64,000 nt of DNA from an uncultured Clostridia bacterium (GCA_910583755.1 CAJTZO010000007.1:1-64000), one strand, 5' to 3'; shown: positions 51,342 to 60,846, counted from the stretch's first letter. A program made the numbers and translations. The notes: a model not told the origin generated them from the sequence alone.

Positions 51342-52832
51342 GTGGAAGAAAATAAGGAATTGACACAGCAAGAATTGACAGAACAAATTAGAATTCGTAG
51401 AGAAAAATTGGCACAGTTGCAAGCAGAAGGACAAAATCCTTTTGAAAAAACAAAATTTGAAGTAAGTAAACATAGTGATGAAGTGAAAGCAGAATTTGAA
51501 ACACTAGAAAATCAAGATGTTTCGATTGCTGGCCGCTTAATGTCTAAAAGGATTATGGGAAAGGCTTCTTTTTGTCATATTCAAGATAGAAATGGTACAA
51601 TACAATGTTATGTCAGCAGAAACGACATTGGTGATGAACATTATGCTGCTTTTAAAAAGTTTGATATTGGTGATATTGTAGGAATAACAGGCTTTGTATT
51701 CAAAACGAAAACAGGTGAGATTTCTATTCATGCAAAAGAAGTAACATTATTGTCAAAAAGTTTGCAAGTATTGCCTGAAAAATTTCATGGTTTAAAAGAC
51801 CAAGAATTACGGTATCGTCAAAGATATATTGATTTAATTGTTAATCCAGAAGTTAAAGATACTTTTATGAAACGTTCTGCTATTATTAAAGAAATCCGAA
51901 ATTTTTTAGATAACAGAGGATTTTTAGAAGTAGAAACACCAGTATTACAGTCTATTTCTGGGGGTGCTGCTGCACGTCCTTTTATTACCCATCATAACGC
52001 AATGGATATTGATATGTACTTACGAATTGCATTAGAATTACCTTTAAAACGTTTGATTGTTGGCGGTTTTGAAAGAGTCTATGAAATTGGTAGAGTATTT
52101 CGAAATGAAGGAATTTCTATTCGCCATAATCCAGAATTTACTTTGTTGGAAGTTTATCAAGCATTTACAGACTATGAAGGTATGATGGACTTAACAGAAG
52201 ATTTATTCCGTACGGTTGCACAGAAAGTATTAGGTACTACAAAAATAAACTATGGTGGACATGAGTTAGACTTAGGACAAAAATTTGCACGTATGACAAT
52301 GATAGATGCTGTAAAACAATATGCTGGTATTGATTTTGATGCAGTAGCAGATACAGAAGAAGCAAAAAAATTAGCAAAACAACATCATATTACATTTGAG
52401 GATAGACATGAAAAAGGTGATATTTTAAGTCTTTTCTTTGAAGAATATGCAGAAAAGAATTTGATTCAACCAACTTTTATTATTGATTATCCAGTAGAGA
52501 TTTCTCCTTTGAGTAAGAAAAAACCAAGTAAACCTGATTTTACAGAGCGTTTTGAATTATTTATTATTGGTAGAGAATATGGAAATGCTTACTCTGAATT
52601 AAATGACCCAATTGACCAAAAAGAAAGATTTTTAAAACAAGAAGCACTTCGTGAAGCAGGCGATGAAGAAGCAAATATGATTGACCATGATTTTATTACA
52701 GCATTAGAATATGGTATGCCTCCAACTGGTGGTTTGGGAATTGGGATTGATAGAATGGTAATGCTTTTAACAGAATCTGTTTCTATTCGTGATGTATTGT
52801 TGTTCCCAGCGATGAAACCTTTAGAAAAATAA
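51342..52832 (+). CDS. lysS: Lysyl-tRNA synthetase (class II)
   Basis: About 496 residues. An N-terminal OB-fold anticodon domain (VSIAGRLMSKRIMGKASFCH) is followed by class II motif 2 RVFRNEGISIRHNPEFTLLE and motif 3 GGLGIGIDRMVMLL near the C-terminus. AGGAGG 51328-51333 fits GTG 51342 (8 nt) better than ATG 51336 (2 nt), so the protein starts MEENKELTQQ. Terminator downstream. Confidence 0.96.
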   Translation: MEENKELTQQELTEQIRIRREKLAQLQAEGQNPFEKTKFEVSKHSDEVKAEFETLENQDVSIAGRLMSKRIMGKASFCHIQDRNGTIQCYVSRNDIGDEHYAAFKKFDIGDIVGITGFVFKTKTGEISIHAKEVTLLSKSLQVLPEKFHGLKDQELRYRQRYIDLIVNPEVKDTFMKRSAIIKEIRNFLDNRGFLEVETPVLQSISGGAAARPFITHHNAMDIDMYLRIALELPLKRLIVGGFERVYEIGRVFRNEGISIRHNPEFTLLEVYQAFTDYEGMMDLTEDLFRTVAQKVLGTTKINYGGHELDLGQKFARMTMIDAVKQYAGIDFDAVADTEEAKKLAKQHHITFEDRHEKGDILSLFFEEYAEKNLIQPTFIIDYPVEISPLSKKKPSKPDFTERFELFIIGREYGNAYSELNDPIDQKERFLKQEALREAGDEEANMIDHDFITALEYGMPPTGGLGIGIDRMVMLLTESVSIRDVLLFPAMKPLEK

Positions 52833-52871
52833 TAAGTGAACTTACAGGAGATACACTATAAAATTAGAAAG

Positions 52872-52901
52872 AAATTCCATCAATTTTGATGGAATTTTTT
52901 T
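52872..52901 (+). terminator. lysS terminator
   Basis: AAATTCCATCAA, a TT loop and its complement TTGATGGAATTT, followed by T-run. Confidence 0.85.
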
Positions 52902-52913
52902 TATAAAAAATAC

Positions 52914-52944
52914 TTGACTCTTACGCCACGTTATAGATTAAAGT
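52914..52944 (+). promoter_or_regulatory. MerR-type stretched promoter of the 52966 regulator
   Basis: TTGACT (52914-52919) and TAAAGT (52939-52944) are 19 bp apart, the over-long spacing typical of MerR-activated promoters. The spacer CTCTTACGCCACGTTATAG carries a partial dyad (TCTTAC/GTTATAGA). This implies autoregulation by the encoded protein. Confidence 0.55.
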
Positions 52945-52965
52945 AAAAAAAGGAGGTGAAACAAG

Positions 52966-53808
52966 ATGATGACAGTAAAAGAAGTATCAAAAATAACAGG
53001 GATTAGTATACGAACGTTGCATTATTATGATGCAATTGGCTTACTTTTTCCTACAGAAAAAAATGAAGCAGGTTACAGATTTTATGATAATAAAGCATTA
53101 GAAACCTTACAACAAATATTGTTTTTCAGAGAATTTGATATTCCTTTAAAAGAAATCAAAGAAATCATAAAGAATAGCAGTCTTGACAAAAATCAAATTT
53201 TGAAAATGCAAAAAAAGATGTTAATAGCAAAAAAGAGGCGAATTGAAAAATTGATTTTTCATATTGATAGTATTTTAAAAGGAAAAAATGTTATGAATTT
53301 TGAAGTTTTTAACAAAACAGAAATAGAGGAAATGTTTCAAATGATGTTTGATAGGATGCCGCATAAAATCCGTCAAATAGCGATTGCAGAATTTGGAAGT
53401 ATTGAAAAATGGAAAAGTCATTATATTGAAGTGGTATCATCAGAAGATATGCAAAAACGTTATACAAAAGTAGTAGAATGGTATGGGGGAAAAGAAGCAT
53501 TTTTAAATAGTAAACCACTTAGTAAAGAAGTTGCAGAAAGTTATAAAAAACGAGAAGAAATAATTTTATATAAGTTGGTAGATAAACGAGATTGTGATAT
53601 AAATTCTTTTGAAGTCAAGGAAATTGTAGGTGAATATGCTTTTGTTATGAAACAACTTTGTCAAATAAAACAGGAACAAAGGCTTATGATGGGACTTGCA
53701 CAATACTATCGCAATCAAAAAATAATACCTATGATAGATAAAAAATATGGTACAGGAGCAGCAGAATATTTTGCACAAGTGATTGAAGTATTTTATAAAA
53801 ACTCTTAA
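52966..53808 (+). CDS. MerR-family regulator with TipAS-like effector domain
   Basis: 280 residues. The N-terminal MerR DNA-binding domain is KEVSKITGISIRTLHYYDAI, with GLLFP, AGYRFYDN and a following helix FFREFDIPLKEIKEII, then a dimerisation coiled coil (about 75-110). The C-terminal about 150 residues follow the TipAS pattern (antibiotic or drug recognition, e.g. EEMFQMMFDRMPHKI and MGLAQYYRNQKIIPMIDKKY). It probably activates its own gene on binding a hydrophobic or peptide compound. AGGAGGTG precedes two adjacent ATG codons. Confidence 0.82.
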   Translation: MMTVKEVSKITGISIRTLHYYDAIGLLFPTEKNEAGYRFYDNKALETLQQILFFREFDIPLKEIKEIIKNSSLDKNQILKMQKKMLIAKKRRIEKLIFHIDSILKGKNVMNFEVFNKTEIEEMFQMMFDRMPHKIRQIAIAEFGSIEKWKSHYIEVVSSEDMQKRYTKVVEWYGGKEAFLNSKPLSKEVAESYKKREEIILYKLVDKRDCDINSFEVKEIVGEYAFVMKQLCQIKQEQRLMMGLAQYYRNQKIIPMIDKKYGTGAAEYFAQVIEVFYKNS

Positions 53809-53825
53809 AAGGCAAAAGCTTTAAA

Positions 53826-53861
53826 CAGACATGAAGTATTTATAAATGCTTCATGCCTGTG
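53826..53861 (-). terminator. Hairpin at the spmB 3' end
   Basis: CATGAAGTATTTATAAATGCTTCATG-type long stem between convergent merR-like gene and spmB. T-run weak on both sides. Confidence 0.5.
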
Positions 53862-53878
53862 AAAGTATGTAGCGTTTT

Positions 53879-54412
53879 TTATCTACCAAAAAGGAATACA
53901 GTGATGTAATAAGCAGCAACAACACCAGCAATATTTGCGGCGATTGCTCCAACAAGAGTAAAACGTGTTTTTGTAATTTTGACTGCGGTAAAATAAACAG
54001 ACATAGTATAAAATACAGTTTCTGTACAACTCATCATAACAGAGGAAATTCTACCAATAAAAGAATCTGTACCGTAAGTTGTAAACAAGTCTACTAAAAG
54101 ACCCGTTGCGGCAGAGGAGGAAACAAGGCGCATTAAACTAAGTGGTATAATTTCTGCTGGAAAACCAGTCCATTCCACAAAAGGTTTTAGTATTTCTGTT
54201 AAAAATGCTAAAAATCCACTGCTCCGCAACACTGCTACTGCTACCATTAAAGCAATTAAAGTTGGTAATATGTCCATAACTGTTTTTAGACCATCCACTG
54301 CTCCTTCTATAAATGCATCATAAATATTGACTTTTTTTATGCAGGCAAATACGACAATAAATAAGATTGTGACAGGGATGATAAAATCGGAAAGGTATAA
54401 AAAAAATATCAA
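53879..54412 (-). CDS. spmB: Spore maturation protein B
   Basis: 177 residues, an integral membrane protein of the nucleoside-recognition (Gate) family. Characteristic parts are VDGLKTVMDILPTLIALMVA and PLSLMRLVSSSAATGLLVDL. In B. subtilis SpmA/SpmB are needed for spore core dehydration. The TTG start at 54412 overlaps the spmA stop (TTGA), so the two are coupled. Lies outside the membrane-core of any larger sporulation cluster. Confidence 0.9.
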   Translation of the reverse strand: MIFFLYLSDFIIPVTILFIVVFACIKKVNIYDAFIEGAVDGLKTVMDILPTLIALMVAVAVLRSSGFLAFLTEILKPFVEWTGFPAEIIPLSLMRLVSSSAATGLLVDLFTTYGTDSFIGRISSVMMSCTETVFYTMSVYFTAVKITKTRFTLVGAIAANIAGVVAAYYITVFLFGR

Positions 54413-54990
54413 TTATGCCACCTCCGTTCTAATAGCTTGCCTACAAAAACACCAATTAAGGTAGAAAACAGTGTGGCAATGATACCTGGTCCTATGATTT
54501 CACCTGGGTTTGCAGAACCATATTGTGCACGATAAGCAAGGATATTGATTGTAACAATTTGCAAAGAGGACATATTAATAATCATAAAGATACACATGGC
54601 ATTGCTGGCACTTTCTTTATTTTTATTATATTTTTGCAATTCTTTCATAGCAAGAATACCAGCAGGTGTAGCAGCCCAACCTAAGCCTAAAAAGTTGGCT
54701 ATGAAGTTAGCAGATATGTATTGTAGAGCTTTACTTTTTTGAGGAATATCTGGAAAAAGAAAGTGTAGTATTGGTGCAAAACGATGTGATAAGGTGGAAA
54801 TCATACCACCTTTTTCTGCAATTTTCATAATGCCACTCCATGTTGCTACAACACCAGCCATAGTAATGGCAAGGTTTACAGCTTCTCTACCACCTGACAA
54901 CACAGCTTGTGAAACGGAACCCATCTCACCTGTGATAAGAGCAAACAATATACCAAATAAAATACAAAATACCCAAATAAAGTTTAACAT
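54409..54990 (-). CDS. spmA: Spore maturation protein A
   Basis: About 193 residues, membrane protein with the Gate domain; segments ALITGEMGSVSQAVLSGGRE and FIANFLGLGWAATPAGILAM are typical. The frame is open to a TTG at 54999, but AAAGGA abuts that codon, and ATG 54990 (MLNFIWVFCI) is better placed. Upstream of and coupled to spmB. Expected in the inner forespore membrane. Confidence 0.9.
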   Translation of the reverse strand: MLNFIWVFCILFGILFALITGEMGSVSQAVLSGGREAVNLAITMAGVVATWSGIMKIAEKGGMISTLSHRFAPILHFLFPDIPQKSKALQYISANFIANFLGLGWAATPAGILAMKELQKYNKNKESASNAMCIFMIINMSSLQIVTINILAYRAQYGSANPGEIIGPGIIATLFSTLIGVFVGKLLERRWHN

Positions 54991-55087
54991 ACTAACCAAT
55001 CCTTTTTCTTTCTTATTGTAATATATTCTAAATTAATTAAAAAATTGCTATAAAAATAAACAAATTTTCTTTGTGTTTTTTTATAAG

Positions 55088-55116
55088 TTGACATTGTTTG
55101 ACAAATGTGATATAGT
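55088..55116 (+). promoter_or_regulatory. Promoter of the AbrB-type gene
   Basis: TTGACA (55088-55093), a 17-bp spacer and TATAGT (55111-55116), about 55 bp before the start. Confidence 0.65.
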
Positions 55117-55169
55117 CATTTCGATAGGTATTAAAAATCAAATTTTATTTTTTAGAGAGGATTTTTAAA

Positions 55170-55433
55170 ATGAAATCAACGGGAATTGTAAGAAAAGTGG
55201 ATGAGTTAGGACGCGTTGTATTGCCTATTGAACTGCGAAGGGTTTTGAACATCAAAGAAAAAGATTCTTTGGAAATTTTTGTAGATGATGAAAAAGTAAT
55301 CCTAAAAAAATATGAACCTGCAGATATCTTTACTGGTGCAATGGATGACTTGATTGATTACAAAGGTAAAAAAGTAGCAAAAAGTTCTATCATTGAATTG
55401 GCAACACTTGCAGGTTTGCAGGTGAGAGAGTAA
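55170..55433 (+). CDS. abrB: AbrB-family transition-state regulator
   Basis: 87 residues. The N-terminal swapped-hairpin DNA-binding domain has the diagnostic start KSTGIVRKVDELGRVVLPIE followed by LRRVLNIKEKDSLEIF, and the C-terminal multimerisation half is short. AbrB/SpoVT-type proteins control post-exponential genes, including sporulation and motility. GAGAGGATT lies upstream of the ATG. Which paralogue it is (AbrB, Abh or SpoVT-like) cannot be settled; length points to AbrB/Abh. Confidence 0.9.
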   Translation: MKSTGIVRKVDELGRVVLPIELRRVLNIKEKDSLEIFVDDEKVILKKYEPADIFTGAMDDLIDYKGKKVAKSSIIELATLAGLQVRE

Positions 55434-55451
55434 GTCTACACTCTTTTCCAC

Positions 55452-55479
55452 AGCGGTATCCTAAGATACCGCTTTTTTC
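55452..55479 (+). terminator. abrB terminator
   Basis: AGCGGTATC, loop ctaa, GATACCGCT, then six T. Confidence 0.9.
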
Positions 55480-55924
55480 ATACAATAAATCATAAAAAAG
55501 ATACATTTTTTATATTGTTTTATTAATATATTGTATAGTAAGGAAAATATGGAAATCTACCTAAAAAGATTATTGCTTGAATCATGTTTTTTATTGGAAT
55601 ATCATTGACTATACTGTCGTAAGATGTTATATTAAAGTATATGTTACTACATAAGTCTGTAATTATGATACAAATTTTTTTAGAAACTAACATTTCTGCA
55701 AAAAAATTATTTGTTTCTTTTTTTATAAAAAAAGAAACAAAACTTTTAAATTTCTTTGTTAAAGTAGGAAAATAGAATCTTATAAAAATTTTGTTTAGAT
55801 TTTTTTTAAATTGATAAAACAGCTTTTATTTTTATGTATTTTTTTAAAAAAATTTGACAAATTTTTAGGTTTCTATTTCTTATTTTTATCATATAGGACC
55901 AACCAAAAATGAGGAGGACAATTT
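55480..55924. other. AT-rich intergenic region before the first chemoreceptor
   Basis: No ORF and no recognised RNA. A TTGACA at 55854-55859 lies about 70 bp upstream of the receptor start but lacks a convincing -10. I did not find a clear sigma-D-type (TAAA-N15-GCCGATAA) promoter or a c-di-GMP riboswitch. AGGAGGA precedes the start codon. Confidence 0.5.
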
Positions 55925-57727
55925 ATGAAGAATTTAAAGTTAAGGGCAAAGCTGTTAGTTTGCCTTGCGGTTATTATTGCTGCAACACTTGCGTTGGGGA
56001 TTACCGCTTTTATCAGTATAGGGCATATGAATACTAGCATTAATACTTTTTCACAAAGTGCTGTGCCAAATACCAAGTATTCTCAGCAAATACAAATAGA
56101 ATTGGAAAAAGTACAAGTAGGTATGTTAAGAGCATTGCTAGAAACAGATTTAAACTTGGCTGATAAACAGATACAAGGAGTAACAGAAGATACAACAGTA
56201 TTAAATGACATTTTTAATGTGTACAAACAAAATGCAAGAGTGGATAGCAATTTATTTACTACTTTAGATAATTCTCTTAAAAAAGTGACAAATATAGGAA
56301 ATCAAATTGCTACTTTAGCTTTATCCGGAGATGAGGAGTTAAATAGCCAAGCATTTGAAATGTATAAAGGAGAATATCAATCTGCGATTGATGAAGTAGA
56401 AACTTGTTTAAATACGATTGTGAATGCACAAAGTGACCTTGTACAAAAGCAAACAGAAGAAGCAGCTGCTGTAACAACAAAGGTAAATATTGCTATTGTT
56501 ATTATATTAATTCTTTCTATTATTATTGCTATGTTAATGGTAGCAAGATTAAGCCGCTTAATTTTGACACCATTGAATGAAGTATTATATACAATGGATG
56601 AAATGTCAAAAGGGAATGTACATACTTCTTTGGAATATGAGTCTCGTGATGAATTGGGAGAAATGGCAGATAGTGTTCGTTCTTCTATTGCAACCTTATC
56701 TGATTATATTGACCGAATTAGCACTGTAATGCATAGAATGTCAGAAGGAGATTTTGTAATAGAACAACCCAAAGATAGAGAACCATTTAAAGGTGATTTT
56801 TCAGGAATAGAGAAATCTATTTTACAATTTGTGGATAAAATATCTGAGACATTGAAAAAAGTTGCAGAATCTTCCGTACAAGTTTCCAGTGGAGCAGGTC
56901 AAGTTTCTAGTGGAGCACAAGCACTTTCACAAGGCACCACAGAGCAAGCTAGTTCTGTAGAGGAGTTATCAGCAACGATTACAGAAATTTCAAATCAAGT
57001 ATCACAAAATGCAGAAAATGCAAATCAAGCAAATCAAAGAGCAGAAAAAGTAGAAAATGAGGCATCCGAAAGTAGCGAAAGAATGAAAAATATGTTGAAA
57101 GCAATGGAGGACATTAGTAATTCTTCCAGTGAAATTGGAAAAATTATTAAAACCATTGAAGATATTGCTTTCCAGACCAATATTCTTGCCTTAAATGCAG
57201 CAGTAGAAGCAGCAAGGGCAGGTGCAGCCGGAAAAGGATTTGCTGTTGTAGCAGATGAAGTACGAACCTTAGCAAGTAGAAGTGCAGATGCCTCTAAAAA
57301 TACAGCAAAATTGATTGAAAATTCTATTAAAGCAGTAAAAAATGGAGAAGAAATTGCAAATGAAACCGCGCAATCTTTGAATTCTGTTGTAGAAGGTGTG
57401 CAAGAAGTTGCGAATATTATTAGCCAAATTTCTGCGGCATCAAAAGAACAATCTTCTGCTATTAGCCAAGTAACCCTTGGTATGGAACAAATTTCTGCGG
57501 TAATTCAAACAAATTCTGCAACAGCACAACAAAGTGCAGCAGCAAGTGAGGAGTTGTCAAGTCAGTCTGAAATGTTGAAATCCTTGATAGGACAATTTAA
57601 GTTAAAAGGTTTGACAGGAATGGAAGATACCATGATATATAAACCAGTAATGGATTATGAAGATACAACGACAGACTATGAAAGTTATGAGTTCCAGCAA
57701 GAACAAAATCTTGATAGTAAATATTAA
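55925..57727 (+). CDS. Methyl-accepting chemotaxis protein
   Basis: 600 residues. N-terminal membrane helix (about 10-30), an extracellular four-helix-bundle-like sensor (about 31-185), second membrane helix (about 187-208), HAMP (about 209-265) and a long signalling coiled coil with hairpin tip EDIAFQTNILALNAAVEAAR (about 413-432). It signals to CheA/CheW. The C-terminal tail is acidic/Tyr-rich and no NWETF-type CheR tether is seen. The ligand is unknown. It forms a pair with the next receptor near the flagellar operon. Confidence 0.93.
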   Translation: MKNLKLRAKLLVCLAVIIAATLALGITAFISIGHMNTSINTFSQSAVPNTKYSQQIQIELEKVQVGMLRALLETDLNLADKQIQGVTEDTTVLNDIFNVYKQNARVDSNLFTTLDNSLKKVTNIGNQIATLALSGDEELNSQAFEMYKGEYQSAIDEVETCLNTIVNAQSDLVQKQTEEAAAVTTKVNIAIVIILILSIIIAMLMVARLSRLILTPLNEVLYTMDEMSKGNVHTSLEYESRDELGEMADSVRSSIATLSDYIDRISTVMHRMSEGDFVIEQPKDREPFKGDFSGIEKSILQFVDKISETLKKVAESSVQVSSGAGQVSSGAQALSQGTTEQASSVEELSATITEISNQVSQNAENANQANQRAEKVENEASESSERMKNMLKAMEDISNSSSEIGKIIKTIEDIAFQTNILALNAAVEAARAGAAGKGFAVVADEVRTLASRSADASKNTAKLIENSIKAVKNGEEIANETAQSLNSVVEGVQEVANIISQISAASKEQSSAISQVTLGMEQISAVIQTNSATAQQSAAASEELSSQSEMLKSLIGQFKLKGLTGMEDTMIYKPVMDYEDTTTDYESYEFQQEQNLDSKY

Positions 57728-57731
57728 GGGA

Positions 57732-57771
57732 TAAAAAGCGGTGCGGCATCAGAAATCCGTACTGCTTTTTT
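57732..57771 (+). terminator. Terminator between the two chemoreceptors
   Basis: AAAAGCGGTGCGG / CCGTACTGCTTTT imperfect stem followed by T-run. Confidence 0.75.
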
Positions 57772-57850
57772 ATCAAATAGTTTTATAGGTTTATTAATAA
57801 ATTACTCTTAAAACATTTAAAAATTAAAACTTATTGGGGGGAAATGATTG

Positions 57851-59821
57851 ATGTTGGAAATACGAAAATATAAAAGTATTAAAGCAAAAATTATAACAAC
57901 TGCCATTGCAGGAGTGCTTTGCGTCGCGGTATTTACAACGGGAGTTATGATGTATAATATTGGTACATTAACAAATACATTAGCACAGGATTTGTTGAGG
58001 CCTTTGACAAAAATTTCCTCCCAGACAGTAGAAGGAAATATACATATATTAGCAGACCGGATTATTTCTCTTTGCGATAGAGCAACCTTGAAGGATGTCA
58101 ATGCAACATTAGAAGAAAAGCAAGAAATATTAACAACAACAACTTCTGGTATTGAATTTGTATGGTTGTCATTATATACACCGGATGGTAAATTTTATTG
58201 TGGTACAGAAAATAGTCCGCAATCAATAGATTCCACTACTTTGTTTCAAGGAATGCAACAGACAGGAAATTTGATGGTAAATGATGTGGAATATACTGAT
58301 AATCAACTTCAAATTGTAATTGGTTCTCCAATTAAAGCGGGAGATGAAGTGTTATATTATGTTGTTGGAAGTTATAAATATGATGTGTTAAATGATGTTT
58401 TAAGTAATTTACATATTGGCTATAGTGGATACGCTGCTATTATTAATCAAAATGGTGTCATTATGGCGCATCCAGACACGAGTTTTGTGGAAAATAAAAC
58501 AAATGTGTCAGAATTATATGCAGGAAATGAGGAATTACTGAATTTGTTTCAAGATATGTATACAGGAGAAACAAATATTAAGCAATTAAAAATAAATGGA
58601 AAAGAACAATTTGTTGCTTATACACCAGTCAGAGGTGCAAATTGGTATATGGTACTATTTTTACCTCATGATGAATTTAAGGCAATACAACTGAGCTGTA
58701 TTATTGGAAATGTTTTTGTAGCAGTTATTTGTTGTGTGATTGCAGCAATCATAGCAACTTATTTTTCAAGCAAAATTTCTCATCCTATTAGAGAAGTAAA
58801 AGAAAGAATCCAAAAGTTAGCAACAGGGGATATTACAAGTCCTGTAGAAGTGCTTCAAACAAATGATGAAACACAAGAATTGTCTGTTGCTTTACAAGAG
58901 ACTGTAAAAGATATTAGCACATATATTATAGAATTAAGAGAAGTGCTTTTATCTGTTGCAAAAAAGGATTTGACAAAAAATGTAGAGGAAGATTTTGTAG
59001 GAGATTTTGTAGTATTAAAAGAATCTACAAATTTTATTATTAACTCTTTAAGTGATATGATTAAAGAAATACAATCTGCGGCAAATACACTTTCCAGTGC
59101 TGCAATTGGTGTTTCTAGTGATGCTAGAAGCGTGCAGGTTGCAAGTGAAGAACAAGCAGATTCTATTGAAAAATTAATAGAAGAATCAAATGAAATATCT
59201 CAAAGCATTATGACTGTAGATGAAAATGCAAAAGATACAAAAGATTTGACAACAAGAGTAGAGCAAAAGCTAGAAGAAGGCGTTGCACATATGAAGGAAC
59301 TTCTAAAGGCAATGGATAACATTAGGAATAGTGAGGAAGAAATTAGTAAAACAACGAAATTTATGGAAGATATTGCTTTCCAAACAAATATATTAGCAAT
59401 CAATGCTTCTATTGAAGCAGCAAGAGCAGGAGAAGCAGGAAAAGGATTTTCTGTAGTGGCAAATGAAGTAAGAAACCTTGCAGCAAAAAGTTCGGATTTT
59501 GCAAAATATACTGCAGATATTATTAAAAGTTCTGCAACAGCCATTGATACAGGGGTAAAAGTGGCAAATGAAACCTCTGTTTCTATGAATGATATTGCAG
59601 TGATGTCGCAAGAAATTACAGATATTACAGATAAATTGTTAGTTTCTGTAGAAAGTGAAATGGTTGCATTGGAGAACATTGCATATGCTGTGGAATCTAT
59701 TTCTAATATTGCATCTAAAAATTTACACATCAGTAAAGAAAGTGCAAATTCTGTAGATGAGTTAACACAACAAGCACTTACATTGCAAAAAATGGTAGAA
59801 GAATTCCATACAAAAATGTAA
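57851..59821 (+). CDS. Methyl-accepting chemotaxis protein with dCache-type sensor
   Basis: 656 residues from ATG 57851 (GGGGGG upstream at about 9 nt; an earlier TTG at 57848 is in frame). Membrane helices at about 15-37 and 283-305 enclose a double-Cache-like extracellular domain with AIINQNGVIMAHPDTSFV and PVRGANWYMVLFLP. HAMP and the signalling domain follow, with tip EDIAFQTNILAINASIEAAR. The tip has Ile-Asn-Ala-Ser in place of the usual Leu-Asn-Ala-Ala, a small deviation. dCache sensors commonly bind amino acids, so that is possible here. Confidence 0.92.
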   Translation: MLEIRKYKSIKAKIITTAIAGVLCVAVFTTGVMMYNIGTLTNTLAQDLLRPLTKISSQTVEGNIHILADRIISLCDRATLKDVNATLEEKQEILTTTTSGIEFVWLSLYTPDGKFYCGTENSPQSIDSTTLFQGMQQTGNLMVNDVEYTDNQLQIVIGSPIKAGDEVLYYVVGSYKYDVLNDVLSNLHIGYSGYAAIINQNGVIMAHPDTSFVENKTNVSELYAGNEELLNLFQDMYTGETNIKQLKINGKEQFVAYTPVRGANWYMVLFLPHDEFKAIQLSCIIGNVFVAVICCVIAAIIATYFSSKISHPIREVKERIQKLATGDITSPVEVLQTNDETQELSVALQETVKDISTYIIELREVLLSVAKKDLTKNVEEDFVGDFVVLKESTNFIINSLSDMIKEIQSAANTLSSAAIGVSSDARSVQVASEEQADSIEKLIEESNEISQSIMTVDENAKDTKDLTTRVEQKLEEGVAHMKELLKAMDNIRNSEEEISKTTKFMEDIAFQTNILAINASIEAARAGEAGKGFSVVANEVRNLAAKSSDFAKYTADIIKSSATAIDTGVKVANETSVSMNDIAVMSQEITDITDKLLVSVESEMVALENIAYAVESISNIASKNLHISKESANSVDELTQQALTLQKMVEEFHTKM

Positions 59822-59844
59822 TAGTTATTAGGTTAAAACAGATT

Positions 59845-59880
59845 GACTTCTCTAGTAAAGATTTTTTTACGAGAGAAGTC
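59845..59880 (+). terminator. Hairpin after the dCache chemoreceptor
   Basis: GACTTCTCT / AGAGAAGTC stem with additional internal pairing. T-run lacking, so termination is uncertain. Confidence 0.5.
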
Positions 59881-59913
59881 TACTATTTTGATATTAAGGG
59901 AGAAGTAGAGAAT

Positions 59914-60366
59914 ATGATAAAAAAGATAATTACTATTTTCTTAACAATCATTATGCTGTTTTCTTTCAGTGCTTGCAGCAGTAAGGAAGCAAAATTAAAA
60001 GATGGATATTATACAGCCCATATAGATGGATTTGAAACAGGGCATGGCTGGCAAGAGTATGTAGTAATTGGCGTTAGTAATGGAAGAATCATTACAGTAG
60101 AATATAATGCCATTACAGCAGAAGGATTTAAAAAATCTTGGGATATGGCATATATGCGTAATATGAACAAAACACAAGGAACCTATCCTAATAATTATAC
60201 AAGAAGATATGCGGCGCAACTTTTGGAAAAACAATCTGTTGATGATATTGATGCAGTTAGCGGCGCAACAAATTCTGGAAAAAATTTTAGATTATTGGTG
60301 GAAGCTGCATTAGAAAAAGCAAAAACGGGAGATTGTTCTGTTACGATTGTGTCACATGAATCATAA
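59914..60366 (+). CDS. FMN-binding domain lipoprotein, first of a tandem pair
   Basis: 150 residues. The signal peptide ends with a lipobox FSAC (Cys about residue 21). The FMN_bind fold has DGYYTAHIDGFETGHGWQEY and the flavinylation motif DAVSGAT (D-x-x-S-G-A-T, about 115-121), whose Thr is normally modified with FMN by ApbE. Expected outside the membrane in electron transfer. No ApbE gene or partner oxidoreductase is in the window. GGGAGAAG before the ATG. Confidence 0.85.
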   Translation: MIKKIITIFLTIIMLFSFSACSSKEAKLKDGYYTAHIDGFETGHGWQEYVVIGVSNGRIITVEYNAITAEGFKKSWDMAYMRNMNKTQGTYPNNYTRRYAAQLLEKQSVDDIDAVSGATNSGKNFRLLVEAALEKAKTGDCSVTIVSHES

Positions 60367-60402
60367 AATGAAAAGAGAAGGTAGAAATAGGGAGGAGACA
60401 AT

Positions 60403-60846
60403 ATGATAAAGAAAGTAATTGTTATGTTTTTTACAATAATCATGCTGTTTTCTTTAAGTGCTTGCGATAATGAGGAAGCAAAACTAAAAGATGGATATTA
60501 TACAGCTCATATGGAGGGATACGAAAAAGGACATGGTTGGCAAGAATATGTAACGATTGGTGTTAGTAAAGGAGAAATTGTTACAGTAGAATATAATGCA
60601 ACAACACCAACCGGTTTTATCAAGTCTTGGGATACAGCATATATGCGTACGATGAATCCAGTCTATAAAACTTATCCTAATAATTATACAAGAAGATATG
60701 CAGCACAACTTTTAGAAAAGCAGTCCGCTGATATTGATATAATTAGTGGGGCAACAGGCTCAGGGGAAAACTTTCGATTGCTGGTAGGGGCAGCAATCGA
60801 AAAGGCAAAGGTGGGAGATTTTTCTGTTTCTATTGTATCCCATTAA
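60403..60846 (+). CDS. FMN-binding domain lipoprotein, second of a tandem pair
   Basis: 147 residues, clearly a duplicate of the preceding gene (shared YPNNYTRRYAAQLLEKQS block). Lipobox LSAC, flavinylation motif DIISGAT followed by GSGENFRLL. AGGGAGGAG precedes the ATG. The two genes are 37 bp apart and likely co-transcribed. Both motif Thr residues are intact, so both copies are probably flavinylated. Confidence 0.85.
   Translation: MIKKVIVMFFTIIMLFSLSACDNEEAKLKDGYYTAHMEGYEKGHGWQEYVTIGVSKGEIVTVEYNATTPTGFIKSWDTAYMRTMNPVYKTYPNNYTRRYAAQLLEKQSADIDIISGATGSGENFRLLVGAAIEKAKVGDFSVSIVSH

Noticed and set aside
59200..59730. 176-codon minus-strand frame
   Set aside because: Fully antisense to the well-supported dCache chemoreceptor; arises from its Ala/Ser-rich codon pattern.
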